A DNA stretch of 64,000 nucleotides from Cornus controversa (taxonomy: Eukaryota > Streptophyta > Magnoliopsida > Cornales > Cornaceae): positions 20,252,806 through 20,316,805 of the forward strand of contig CM048848.1 of the NCBI GenBank assembly GCA_026545225.1. The letters run 5' to 3'. Position 1 is the stretch's first letter; every line of letters begins with the position of its first letter. The notes beneath the pieces are model-generated. The model was not told the DNA's origin, made no database searches, and was given only the letters and a program-made list of their open reading frames with translations. Positions 11,211 through 23,426 of the stretch are shown in pieces. The position numbers were made by a program, and so were the translations under genes.

Positions 11211-13252
11211 AGGGGGAACAATTTTATGAGACATGGGAAAGATTCAAGGACCTTCTTAGGAAGTGTCCCCACCATCAAGTTCCTAAGTGGCAACTAGTGC
11301 AGAGTTTTCATGAAGGGCTGACAGAAGCCAACAAACAGATGGTTGATGCATCTTGTGGAGGTACTTTTATGTTGAAAAGTGAAGAAGAGGCATGGACCTT
11401 ATTTGAAAATCTTAGTGACAACTTTCTACAACATGTGTCCTGTACTCGTTCTAGCAGACTTGTCATTACAAGGAAGACTGATGGGACTTTTTAGGTTGGT
11501 GCTTCAGAAGCTATGCCAACTGACATTGATCTAATTGTATAGAAGGTAGCAGCAATTATGGCTACCAATCAAACTCCTTCTACTTTAAATTCTTCATTGC
11601 TAGGCCTTTGTGAATTTTGCTCTAGTCCTATGCATAATGTGAGCAATTGTCCGTCGATGGGGCAATTCTCTGATGTTCAACATGAGCAAGTCCAAGCTAC
11701 ATTCACTGGACCAATGAATTCTCCACGAGGTAATACTTATAATCCTACATGGAGGAATCATCTTGGTTTTTCTTACAGTAACCAAGGGGCAACAATGCAA
11801 CCATCATATCAACCTAAGACTTTTGTGCCTCAACAACAATATCAAACACAAAGTCCTATGGCCCAAAGAATTTTTGCAATTGAAGACAAACTGACACTTA
11901 CCTTGTCCAAATTTGACAAGCTTGATTCTCTTATAGAGACAGTGCAAGCTACTGCAGCAATAGTACAATCTACAGTTCAGCTAGTGCACTCGCATTTTCA
12001 ATCCATTGCCAAACTAGAATCTCAGTTTGGATAGCTTGCTACTTCATTGAGTAGAAGAGAAGAAGGGAAGCTCCCTAGTCAACTAGTTGCTAATCCAAGA
12101 GGGATGCAAGCTTCCACAAGTAACCCACACCATGAGCAAGTTCAAGCCATTACCACTTTGAGGAGTGGGAAAATAATTGATAATAAAGTGGGTGAGAAGA
12201 AAGAAGAAGAAAAAGTGACCACAAGTCCAAGTGCTGAAATTCCTTATGAGCCCAAGGCTCCTTATCCACGACGTTTCCTTGAAGCATCTAAATTGGGGAA
12301 GTAAGGGGACAAGCTACATGACATGATGGAGGTGTTTCGACAAGTGAAGATTAATTTGCCACTCCTTGATGCCATCAAGCAAATTCCTCCTTATGCTAAA
12401 TTTTTGAAGGACTTGTGCACTCAGAAAAGGCCTTCTAAAAGCTATGTGCCAAAGAAAGTGATGCTGCCATAACAAGTGAGTTCTATAATTCAGCAGCACA
12501 CTCCTCCCAAGTACAAAGATCCTAGTGCCCCAACTATCTCATGCATCATTGGGGATCACCATGTTGATAAAGCTCTTCTTGATTTGGGAGCAAGTGTGAA
12601 TTTGCTACCCTATTCAGTCTACTTACAATTGGGCTTAGGAGAATTAAAGCCTACCTCGGTGCTATTGCAATTTATAGACAGATCAAAAAAGCAACCCCAA
12701 GGAATCATTGAAGATGTGCTCATTAAAGTGGACAAGTTTTACTTTCCTGTTGATTTCATTGTACTTGACACTGAGCCGGTTCATAATCCGAAGAGGTACA
12801 TTCTAGTGATTCTTGGTCGACCTTTCTTAGCTACTGCTGATGCTTGCATAAATTGTAGGTTGGGGATCATGGATATTTCATTTGGCAACATGAATGTCAA
12901 GCTTAATGTGTTCAATGCTATCCAAGACCCTCCAGATCAGAGTGATGTGTTCCACATGGATGATATTGATGAATGTGTAAAGGAATTTGTGTCATCCTCT
13001 ATATCTCAAAACTCCCTGAAAGTATATAAGCCTCTTTATGACTTTGAGAAAATTAATGATGAAAGGTTGTGTGAAGAGGTGCATTCTACGCTGGAAGTGA
13101 ATACTATTCAGAATACTCCACCTTGGAGAATTCTAATTGAGCCACTACCTTCTCTCTATAGCACTCCCCTAGTGCATTCATTGGAGTCCCCTCCATCATT
13201 AGAGTTGAAGCCTTTGCCTGACAAGTTAAAGTATGTATTTTTGGGGGCACAT
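11211..13252 (+). pseudogene. gag-protease of B2, interrupted by nonsense mutations
   Basis: A single frame runs from the A1 boundary to the A2 boundary without a frameshift. It has stops at 11492, about 11538, 12032, 12302 and 12470. It contains the late gag domain (WERFKDLLRKCPHHQVP), a zinc knuckle CEFCSSPMHNVSNC near 11610-11651, Q-rich and coiled-coil-like linkers, and a protease with DLGASVN from 12581 and ILGRPFLATA near 12810. At three of these stops (12032, 12302 and 12470) the B3 copy or the parallel context points to CAA or CAG, which means C-to-T change. The reading ends at KYVFLGA where A2 is inserted. Confidence 0.85.
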
Positions 13253-13557
13253 TGATAAGTGTTCAATTCTATGCATTTGAACCATCTTTATTGCATATGT
13301 TAGTTACATTTTTATGATTATCGAGATATGTTTACGGTATTTTTGTGTTTTTGATGTATTGCAGGTCTTGTAGTGAAAGGAGCAAAGTTTGAGGCTATTT
13401 GCAGCTAAAGAACAAAAATCAGAAATGCAGCCAAAGGCATCTCGATCAATCGAGATGTTGATCTTGATCAATCGAGATCTCATTTTGATTGATCGAAATC
13501 TCGATCAATCAAGATTAAATCTCGATTGATCGAGATTCTGCAGAGGCCACTTGCTCA
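13253..13557 (+). repeat. Truncated 5' LTR of A2
   Basis: It starts TGATAAGTGTTCAATTC and follows the family A LTR through the dyad array (13438-13540) to CCACTTGCTCA. It then jumps to the T-rich intron end that precedes ORF3 (TTTTCATATTTTTTTC, compare 5507 in A1). The short TCA/TTTT similarity at the junction suggests a deletion by microhomology. Confidence 0.8.
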
Positions 13558-13665
13558 TTTTCATATTTTTTTCTCTTCTTTTAGTTTATTCTTAGTTTAG
13601 AATTCCTCTTATTTTATCTTGTATTTATGTAATTTTTGGAATAAAGTGCAGACTGCTCTGAGATC

Positions 13666-14888
13666 ATGGCGAGGGTGAAGAATGCCCCCGGTTCTGTTCG
13701 AGACGTGTCCGGGCAAGCCTTTCGGTCTCGGAAGTTTCACCTGGAGTAGATTTTTGACTTGAGAGAGTTTGAGACGCGTCTCGACAGCACATGGACTGTC
13801 GCCGAGCTCAGGAGGCGTCGCCTCGACCGATTGTGTGTGCCTCCCACTGACGTGGCACACGAGTGCTTAGTGCAGGTCTTCTACGAGCGCATGACCTACT
13901 CCTACACAGCGCCAACACATTAGAGACGGTCGTGGGCACCACAATGATTACTATTACGCCGAGCTGGATTGCGCAGATGCTCAGCATCCCTCACCAGCAG
14001 TCGCCAGACATGGTTGATCAGGACGGTTGACCGCTTTATAGGGCCGCCCTTTTAGCAGACTCGACACTGTTTTCCATCGTGATGGACATATGTGACGGGG
14101 TGTTTACCACGCCCAGTCACAATTGCACGTCCAAATCGATGTGCCCGAGCAGATTATGGTTCCTGGACACCATTCTCATCAAGAACGCGTGTCCTCTGTA
14201 GCACATGGCAGAGCGTAGGGGCGACCTCCTCCGTTGCCTTTATGCTTTCCACACGGGCACATGGTTTTCTATCCCGTCTCTGGTATGGGGGCAGGTGTTC
14301 AAGGTCTGGGATGGCCTCGTGAACAAGAGGATGCGGCGAGCAGCGAGTTGGTGGCTTCCCTTTCCTTTCCTTGTCGCCGCTTTTCTGAGCCGTGCCAGTA
14401 TACCGGTCAGTGATACTGACGTTCAGTTGGCACCGCCCACCCGCTTCACATCTATGTAGTGAGAGCGGGTGAGGTGACACTTAGAGCGATAGGACCACCA
14501 GGGTGATCCACCAGACAATGTAGATATGGATGCCCTGGTGGAGATGGATGAGGGCGAGCCTGCAGGGGATGAGTCAGGTGATGAGGAGATGGAGGATGAG
14601 GAGATGGATATTGCTGCAGAGTGGCATGACATCCTAGCGACAGGCTACTCCTGCCTGGCGGCTGACGTAGAGCGGCTCCAGTAGGGTTTTGACGAGCATG
14701 TCCAGGTGACGCAGAGTCAGCTGGCAGGCATTCAGACGGACATTTCATCTCTGGCACAGGGTCAGAGAGCTATTTTAGACGAGTTCCGTGCCTTCCGGCA
14801 GGACCTGCAGTTCCTGCTTGCCGGACGAGCTTCCACCTCCACCTCTACTCCCACCGAGCCACCACCACCACCACCCGCCCTCGAGTAG
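13666..14888 (+). pseudogene. Family A ORF3 in A2 (degenerate)
   Basis: The start is MARVKNAPGSVRDVSGQAF. Reading continues with stops and frameshifts through AELRRRRLDRLCVPP, a segment ending LVQVFYERM (equivalent to LVKVFYQNL in family B ORF3) and an acidic stretch near 14520-14620. The C-terminus (TQSQLAGIQTDISSLAQGQ ... FRQDLQFLL) looks coiled-coil and ends in a proline run with TAG at 14886-14888. It is homologous in layout to family B ORF3 but well diverged. No membrane segment is obvious, so it is not a clear envelope protein. Function is unknown. Confidence 0.65.
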
Positions 14889-16680
14889 CTGCTTTTATTT
14901 GTCCTTTATGCTTTACTTTCTGTATTTTTCTTTCTTTATTTTTGATAGGCCATGTTGGCCATGTTTTCTTTCTTTTTATGAGTATTCCACATCTATGTAC
15001 GTTTTGTACTGAACTTATTTTCATTTATGGAATACATTTATCTTTTCTGTTATACCATGTGTTATCTTTCCTGTCTTTATTTTTGCTTTCTGTCAATATA
15101 TCTGTTCTCTATACTTTGACTATGTATGTAGTACCACTTGCCTAATTGTTATATGCAATTCAGTTGATGATTTCTGTTTATTACCGCCTGGTTTAAATTC
15201 CCAATACTGTTGAGATTGCTTCAACGCAGTATGGCGGTAATAAAGAAAGGCAGCCCATTTGCATGCTATACGTTAGCGTGCCTGGATAGTCAATATTTTA
15301 TCGCATAGACCTCTTAGACAATTGGGAAACACCAGTTCAGACCCTTAGATATGCAGTGATCTTGACATTGTCCATTTGTGCATAATTATTTTATTATGCT
15401 ATTTTCATATACTTTTTGTTCCTTTTAATGCTCGTGGTATCCAGTTGGTATTCTGTGCAGGTTTTTCTTATTTGCAGGATGACTGCTACTGTGGAATACC
15501 ATTTTTGTCGCATTCTGCAATCCCGGTAACTTCTTTCCTTATTCTTCTTATCTAAACGTTGAGGACAATGTTGCATATAAGTTTGGGGGTGCGGTATGCT
15601 ATACCACTTGCATATGCATGCAATGTTCAGTCTTAGTATTGAGCGTCATTGTAGAGCAGTTTTCTTGATATTTTTGCATGCTTGCTATGATGTCTTGCTT
15701 TTTAAAGGAAGTTCATTCGAATAGATGTTCGAGGTAAATGCAGCAGGTAGTTAAGAACTTTAACATTGTAAATACTCGCACTTTTGCAAGCTATATAGTT
15801 GGCTAGAATGGTCTACATTTTTGTCCAAATATGAGCACGTATAGTTCTTGCCCTAAATTTGTCCTTAACCGCACAAATTCGCACACATGCATTTTAAATT
15901 GTGGGGTATAAGTCTGATGGAGAATTTTGTAAATTTTTGTTTTTATCTGAACAACTTAGAGAATAAGTTCTTCCGGTTGTTGTAAAAAAAAAAAAAAACA
16001 TTATAAAATAATGCAATAAGCCTACTCACTCAATAAACTGGATTTCTGTGCCTCAAAGCAGGGAGTATTCGCGTATAAGTGTGCAAGGTTGAGCAATAAT
16101 AAGCGGGTGGCTTGCTTAAGTTCATCGCCTTGTAAGCTCGGTTATTAAGTCCGAGGGGTGCTTCTTCACCTAATGCCCTAAAGCCAATTGGTTTGGGAGT
16201 CATTGGCCCAATGCCGCTACATGGGCTTACAAGAAAGCAAAAAGAGCTAAGCATTGCACGGTCATCCACACATGAGCAATCATGAATGTTTTGTGATAAT
16301 GAACAGCTGTGTCGAGCGTTTACAATGAATTTTTCTCTTAAAAACAGATTTATTCTTTTTCTTCTCCAAATATGACAAAAGCCACGCGTTAGAATGCATG
16401 TTCACTTTTCAAAGAGGATTTTGGGGTCAGAATTGGTATGTTTGCTCGGGCTGGCCATTATGTGGGGACCGTCGTTTATTTGTAGCTTGTGAAAGTCCAT
16501 TTTTGCTAATGACCACATAGTTCTGTAATACTTGTTGCATTTGCCGAATGTGAAATGAACGGATGATCGCCCTTTATCTAGTTGATGACTGAGCATGATT
16601 AAACTTTTGTATAAGATAGTTAATTTTATTTTTTTAATATTGCATTATTAAGGGACTAGCAATATGTAAGTTTGGGGGTG
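14889..16680 (+). other. 3' non-coding region of A2 with polypurine tracts
   Basis: No gene is seen. AAGTTTGGGGGTG occurs at 15579-15591 (after GTTGAGGACAATGT) and 16668-16680, which abuts the LTR. The conserved block at 16050-16235 is listed separately. Confidence 0.7.
16050..16235 (+). other. Candidate structured RNA element in A2 3' region
   Basis: It shares GCCTCA..GCA, GTATTCGCGT, GCCCTAAAGCCA, TTGGTTTGGGAGTCA and GCTACATGG with all family B 3' regions, while the sequence between has changed. CTTGTAAGC (16129-16137) can pair with GCTTACAAG (16225-16233), enclosing a small hairpin CTCGG (16137-16141)/CCGAG (16151-16155). Family B keeps pairing potential at the same places with different bases. 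An RNA role such as export, packaging or stability is inferred. Confidence 0.45.
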
Positions 16681-18083
16681 TGATAAGTGTTCAATTATAT
16701 GCATTTGAACCCTCTTTATTGCATATGTTAGTTCCATTTTTATGATTACCGAGATATGTTTACGGTATTTTTGTGTTTTTGATGTATTGCAGGTCTTGTA
16801 GTGAAATGAGCAAAGTTTGAGGCTATTTGCAGCTGAAGAACAAAAATCAAAAATGCAGCCAAAGGCATCTCGATCAATCGAGATGTTGATCTCGATCAAT
16901 CGATCGAGATCTCATTTCGATTGATCAAAATCTCGATCAATCGAGATTCAATCTCGATTGATCGAGATTCTGCAGAAGCCACTTGCCCACTTGCTCACCT
17001 GCTCTCCCACTTGCAACAAAATCTCCCTTTTTGCACGACTTAGGGGGATTGTCTGACTTGAACAAGACCCTTGGTGACCTTCTTGATACAAGGGATATAT
17101 ATTGATATATATATATATGGTGGGCCCCAAGGTTGAAAAAGGAAGCCTAAAAGGACCAAAAAGCCACATATCTCACATATCTCTCAAGACACATCAGACC
17201 ATCAAAGGAGAGACATTCGGGAGAGGAAGAGGAGAAGCTGAACCAGACCAAGAAGTTTCACTTTCTTCATCAATAGAAGAGTGCAAGGCAACCATGAGCA
17301 ACTAACTCTTCTACTAGGGTGTTGGTTTCAACCCCTAGCCATGTAAACTTGTTTATCTTTGTAGCACTTGGGATTTGTAATTAAATGTTGATTATTTAGC
17401 CTAGTGATCATGTACACTAATACATTTCTTTTATATATTCATATGATTTTGGTTTTATTCTTGTCTTAGAGTATAATCTTCATGTGAATGCACAACATTT
17501 GCATATTCCACAAGAAGTGCAAATGATGGCTAGATAATGGTGTTTAAATGAATGTGTTTTGTTTGTTTGTATAAACCATGCCAAGATAAGGTAGCTTGGA
17601 TGCATGTAGGTCCACTTAGAGAGTAGGGTAATTAGATAGTTAGTTAGGTTGAAGAGCTATGCTTATTGAAGATGGATTATGATAGGTGGACAAACACATT
17701 GATCTTTTGATATGTCATTGAGGTCACAAGCCTAATGACATTGTTAGGTATTTAATTAATGAATCCCATGCTTGCTACACTTATGAACATGTGAATGGCT
17801 AGTGGTGGAAACCAACCCTAGTTCTCTCTCCCATCCTGTACTCTTTAATTTTATTGTCATTACATTCATGCAATAGTTTCTAAACAAAAATTCAAAAACC
17901 TGTTTTTAGGATTAAAGTGGAATTAATCTTTCTTTAAGACAATTGCGACTAGTCCTCGTGGGATCGATACCCTCTATATAGAACCGTATCTACAAAGATT
18001 CGTGCTCTTGCGAGTGGTTAAATTATATTTTGATAAAAAGGGCAAAATTAAGCTTACAATATAATCCGAGTTTAGCCACATCA
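16681..18083 (+). repeat. 3' LTR of A2 (family A, complete)
   Basis: It is 1403 bases, from TGATAAGTGTTCAATTA to AGCCACATCA. It has the dyad array near 16866-16970 and a short TA tract near 17095-17117. It is more diverged from the A1 LTRs than those are from each other. Confidence 0.88.
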
Positions 18084-19675
18084 CACAGAAAACTCTTCCT
18101 GTTATAATTGCCTCTGATCTGACAAAAATTCAAGAGAAGCGCTTTGTAGAGGTCTTATATCAACATCGTAAAGTAATTGGGTGGAGTGTTGCTGATCTTA
18201 AGGGCATTGATCCCTCAATTTGCATACACAAAATTCATTTGGAAGAAGGATGTAAGCCAACTAGGTGAGTTACTGATTCAGGTTTTATTTATCCAATTTC
18301 TGACAACACATGGGTGAGTCCAACACAAGTGGTTCCTAAGAAGTCTGGTCTTACGATTGTCCCTAACTCTATGGGAGAGCTTGTTCCACAACGTACTGCC
18401 ACATGTTGGCGTGTTTGCATTGATTACAGAAAGCTCAATTCTATGACAAGGAAGGATCACTTCCCTCTTCCATTCATTGATCAAATACTTGAAAGGTTAG
18501 TTGGTCAGAGCTATTATTGCTTTCTGGATGGCTACTCTGGTTATAACCAAGTGGCTATAGATCCAGAAGATTAAGAAAAGACTACTTTCACTTGTCCCTT
18601 TGGTACTTTTTCTTATCGTCTTATGCCATTTGGATTGTGTAATGCTCCGATGACATTCCAGAGGTGTATGATGGCCATCTTTTCTGACATGGTGGAAAAA
18701 TTCTTGGAGGTGTTCATGGATGACTTCTCTGTTTTTGGATCATCCTTTGAAAACTGATTGAGCAATTTATCACTTGTGCTTCAAAGGTGCCAAGAACGTA
18801 ATTTGGTAGTTAGTTGGGAGAAGAGCCATTTCATAGTTAAAGAGGGTATTGTATTGGGCCATATTGTTTCAGAGAGAGGCATTAAATTTGATAGAGCAAA
18901 GATCGACCTAATTGCTACTTTGCCTCCTCCAACTTCGGTAAGACAAGTTCGATCTTTCTTAGGCTATGCAGGGTTCTATAGAAGATTCATCAAGGATTTT
19001 AGTAAAATTGCTCGACCATTGTGCCATTTATTATCTAAAGATGTTCCCTTTATCTTTGATGAAGAATGTGTGCAAGCTTTTGAAAAGCTTCGGTCTCTGT
19101 TATCCTCTGCGCCAATCATGCAATCTCAAAAATGGGCTCTACCTTTTGAAATCATGTGTGATGCCTTTGATTATGCAGTGGGAGTAGTGTTGGGACAAAG
19201 AGAAGAGAAACGACCATATGTCATCTATTACGCTAGTAAGACTCTCTCTGATGCCCAACTCAATTATACAACCACAGAGAAAGAGCTTCTAGATGTAGTA
19301 TTTGCCTTGGACAGGTTTCATTCTTATTTATTGGGGTCCAATGGTTGTCTACTTTGATTGTGCAACATTGAGACATTTATTGGCGAAGAAAGAAACAAAA
19401 CCACTTATTAGATGGATTTTATTGTTGCAAGAATTTAATTTGGAAATAAAAGACAAAAAGGGGACTGAGAATGTGGTTGTGGATCATTTATCTCGGATTG
19501 AGTTTGAGCCGGTGATAGATGCATTACCTATTCGAGACTCATTTTCGGATGACCAATTGTTTGGAATTTGTGAGATGAAAGTAAATGGGCAAAGGTTGAA
19601 GCATTGTGTGGAAGGATGTGTGCCAAAAGAGGCGTAGAGTCCGTCGACTTGACGGATCTCGTCTATCCGACTTAA
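18084..19675 (+). pseudogene. Reverse transcriptase and RNase H of B2 (degenerate), integrase core missing
   Basis: It continues the B2 pol reading after A2. A deletion of about 80 bases lies at about 18263-18270, relative to B3. The RT core includes WVSPTQVVPKKSG, YRKLNSMTRKDHFPLP and the catalytic FMDD at 18713-18724. Stops occur near 18572 and 18756, with frameshifts after. RNase H follows (CDAFDYAVG, where B3 has CDASD, so this copy also changes the site) with EKELLD. After [14 protein letters not shown]...DDQLFGI it passes straight to [14 protein letters not shown], the integrase C-terminal tail. Zinc-binding and catalytic integrase domains are absent, exactly as in B3. Confidence 0.85.
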
Positions 19676-20561
19676 TCCCTTCGGAGAGTTGATTGTCTCT
19701 TATGGACGTTAAATTGTAGATTTTGTATGTATTTCTATCCTTTAATTTCTTTAATTTCTTTGATTTTAATTTTAGTTTTAGTTTTCTTAAGTTTTCTTTC
19801 AATTCTAGTTGCGTTTTAATATTTTTTCTTTGAGTTTTTGATGTATAAGTTGCTTCCGGAGGATGCCAAGAGGTGTACCAAGGTATTTGGACTCAAGACG
19901 GGTGAAAAAACGTGCTCTCGATCGACCTTGGGTGATGGAGACTAAAAAATTACAAGTCCCGGTCGACCTTGGGCGATGAAGGGTCAAACAGGCTTCCAGG
20001 AGGGGGATTGATCACCCCAATTGAGGGGGATTGATCGCCCCTTGATATTTTTCAAGTAGGACCACCACCAGCTGGGCGATCGATGGCCTATGGCTGGGGG
20101 GATCGATCGGCCAAGCCCAAAAGTGCGCTGCCCGAAATTTTAAGGCCTATAAAAGCCACCTCTTCTACTTTGTTGCTACTACTTGCATCCCTGACCTCTT
20201 TGTGCTCCAACTTGAGTCCTACTTCAACCGGGAAATTATTTTCTTCAATTGGTGATTATTAAATAGGTATTGAACATTGATCATCATCACCATCAACATC
20301 AAAACCGGATTGATAATCACTAGTTCTCAGAGGAAGCTCTCACTTTTTCAAGTTCAACATCAAAGTAAGTGAAGTTTCTTTGGTGAAATTGTGCAAATCT
20401 TTTTGAGGGCTTTTGAAGACCAAGTTTGGGGGATACAATTGGTGCATTTAATTGTTCAATTTGGGTGGAATAATTGCCAAAAAGAGGAGGTTGAAGGATA
20501 CACTTTTATTGTGCACACCAAGTGTTCGAGTTAATTTCTCAACCAAACTTTTTCTATTTCT
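19676..20561 (+). promoter_or_regulatory. Spacer of B2: palindromes, predicted internal promoter and leader for ORF3
   Basis: Two GTCGACC..GGGCGATGRAG repeats (about 19920-19985) are followed by GATCGATCGCC-type palindromes (about 20005-20110). TATAAAA follows at 20148-20154, then a C/T-rich leader and a splice donor AAA|GTAAGTG at 20365. AAGTTTGGGGGAT at 20422 is a further polypurine-like tract. The 3' splice site is uncertain. The same order is kept in B3 and B5. Confidence 0.55.
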
Positions 20562-21783
20562 ATGGCACCAAAGAGAGCAAGTCACCAAGGTGCTTCAAGT
20601 TCACGCAATCCTCACCAAGCAAGGCATGATCTGGCACCTGGTTCTTCAAGATCTCGCCGAGAAGGTATTCATGAGCGATGTCATCCAAGGGCCTTGAACT
20701 TTGAAATAATGGTTGACATCGCCGAACATTATGGTATGTTTTCGGAGACACGATGGGAGATTTCTGACATCTGTCATAGTCGGTCGGCATCGATTTTTGT
20801 TCCACTCTCTTCTACTATCTACCCGAGGCTTGTCAAGGTATTTTATCAAAACTTAATGCCAAAACCTGATGAGCGGGATGTGCTTATTTCTTCAGTAGAT
20901 GGAACAGTAGTTCAGGTGGATTTGTAATCCATCGCTATTGCCATGGGTTGTCCTCATGAGTGCCCAGATGATTTGACTCATATCTATACACCTCTACCTG
21001 ATGATTTATCAATGTGTAATTTGGTTGCACGTTTGTGTGCTAATCAATTTTCTAGGCCGAAAAGGAATGCAGCTTCCAAGTCTTCTATGCCAAATCACTT
21101 ATGGTTCCTTGATATTGTTTTACTTAAGAATATATGTCCCATTGGATATAAAACTGAGAGACGTCAAGAGTTCCTCAAAGCTTTATATGCCGTACATTTT
21201 AGGCATTGGCTGTTGTTCCCACAGATTATCTGGGGCCAGATGGAAAAGTTCTATTCCAAGGTTGTGGCCAAGGCACCGGACAGTGTAAGTGACTGGGAGC
21301 TTCCATTCCCTACTGTCATTCATCAGTTGCTTATAGCACAGGGGTATGCAGTCCATGAAGACGAGCTTGCCTTTCCACATGATATTCATTATGGCTTGCA
21401 TGACTGGAATTTGAGCCTATCTCATATGCACCAGAGAGTCATAGCGGTGCCTGGTGAAGTGTCTCGATTGGCCCAGGGAGGAGAACATGTAGATATACCA
21501 CCACCGGTGGAAGATCCAGAGGAAATGGAAGCAGACGAAGAGGAGGTGCATGCACAAGCTGGTGGCCATGATTATCAGTATTTAGAGGGATAGATTGCTG
21601 GGTTGAAAGTCCAGTTTGGCACCCTACAGACAGAGGTATCCACAGTTTGGAGCAATGAGGACTGAGATGGCGGATCACTTTCATGAAATTCGCCAAAACC
21701 AACTAGAGATGAGGAGGATGTTGCGTGCACTGATGCGCCAGGCAAACTTGGATCCAGATGCTCAGTCACCACCACATCCTTGA
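20562..21783 (+). pseudogene. ORF3 of B2, most complete family B copy with few stops
   Basis: The start MAPKRASHQGASSSRNP is followed by a basic, arginine-rich leader that could be nuclear-localising. A globular region follows (STIYPRLVKVFYQNL, MGCPHECPDDLTHIY, WFLDIVLLKNICPIG, FPQIIWGQMEKFY), then an acidic stretch and a coiled-coil-like C-terminus. Stops are TAA at 20925 (TCA in B3) and TAG at 21591 (CAG in B3), with a 2-base deletion near 21642. The layout resembles proteins annotated in other plants as putative plant transposon protein in Athila-like elements, from memory and unverified. No signal peptide or membrane segment is seen. Function is unknown. Confidence 0.7.
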
Positions 21784-23426
21784 CAGGAAGGTAACTATCT
21801 TTTGTATTTTATTTTATTTTTAGTTTTTATTTTTCTTTTTTGTTTTATTTTTCTTTCTGTAGTTAGATTTTTATTATTAAATTTTTTTTTTTTTTATGAT
21901 TTTTCTCTTTCATATTTATTTTCACCCATACTATTTCACTTGATCTTTGGGGTATAGTGGTTTGTTTTGACAGGTTGTAACATCCAAGTTTGGGGGTGTG
22001 CTTGCATTGCCTTCATACATATTGGTGTGCTTTATTTTCTTGTCACTCATTCTCCAGATTCCTAGTACCATCGTTCTTACTCTTCTCTATGCTTTGAATT
22101 GGTAGTACATTGGGGACAATGTACAGTTTAAGTTTGGGGGCGAGGCGATGCCTATTTTTGTGCTTTACTGCATATGGGGGAAATTTTTTGTGAAATTCTT
22201 CTTGTTTTAGGATTTTTGTTTATTTTATTTTCTTAGTTTATTTCTTTATTTTATTTTGTTTTATTTTTAGATAGAATGTTTTGACATTATTTAAGGGATT
22301 AGTACCTTATGTAGGTGCTTAACTTGCAATTTTTGAGTATGTTTTAAAATTTTGGAAACTATGGTTTGAATTAAGTAGTTTTAATCATGATTTTGCAATG
22401 ATATGCCTTAGGGTAATTAATTTTAGTTTCCTTACATGCACAAACACACTAGCATAATCTTATGGGGTATAAACTTTGGTTTTGAGTTATTGAGTTACAT
22501 ATGCTTGATATTAATTAGTATCTCTTGGGAATGAGTACCGATGATGTGTTTACTTAACTTCAATGAAAAAAAAAGAAAAAGAAAAAAAAAAGAAAAGAGA
22601 AAAAGAAACATATGTTGAATAGCAAATCAATTTGATAATTTTCATGAGTAATCGGGCCTCTATGCCTCAGGAAACATGGAGTGTTCGCGTCAAAAGTGCA
22701 AGGGTGAGAAAAGATGAGCATTGGTTGTCTTGATTTGTAGCCTGACTGATTCGAGTAATTATGTTGTTCGGGGTATCTTAAAGCCTAGTGCCCTAAAGCC
22801 ATCTGATTTGGGAGCCACTGACTGAAAGCTTGCTACATGGATCTTTCAGAAAACTTAATAGATCAAGATATTGCACAACCAATAAAGCAATGAAAAAAAG
22901 AATGATAAAAAAAAATTGGAAAAGTCATGTATCCATGTTTGGAAAGATGATTTCAATAAGGGGAGCTAGTGAGTTGAAAGGGTATGTGCCTTAATATATT
23001 CAGAGCTTGGTTATGCCACATGAGATGATTGATAGTTCACTTTACACGAGAGAGCTAGAGTTGATTATTTTGAGATATGTTGATGTAAAATTATGTGTGG
23101 GGACCATTAACTTGAGTTATAGAATTTGAAAGTTTGGAATTATTCTTGAATGCAAGTTTGTAACTATATATTGTAATCTTCTTCTTGAATTAATGTTGAA
23201 ACAGAATTTTGAATGTTTGTGGGTAACATTTCTGGAAACCCTCACGAGACTATACTCGTCCACTAGGGGGAACCTAGGGGTTTAAAGGCTTGTTGCATAT
23301 GCTAAATGCAATCGTTTCTCCCACGAAAGTGGAGTTGGATAGTTTAGTTAGTGTTTAGTAGTTTCTTTATTTCAGTTTTGTTTTATTTTATTGCTAAGGG
23401 ACTACCAATATGTAAGTTTGGGGGTG
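21784..23426 (+). other. 3' non-coding region of B2
   Basis: Polypurine copies lie at 21986-21998, 22130-22141 (last bases changed) and 23414-23426, which abuts the LTR. An A-rich tract lies near 22565-22610 and the conserved structured block at about 22650-22885. No gene. Confidence 0.7.

Larger units (their letters stand above)
13253..18083 (+). mobile_element. Element A2: deleted family A retrotransposon inserted in B2 pol
   Basis: The 5' LTR remnant is fused directly to the ORF3 leader, then follow ORF3, the 3' region, polypurine tract and full 3' LTR. Gag and protease are deleted. The flanks CACAT (13248-13252) and CACAG (18084-18088) are a 5-base target duplication with one substitution. 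Joining the flanks restores the B2 reading KYVFLGA|QKTLPVII, as in B3. Confidence 0.85.
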
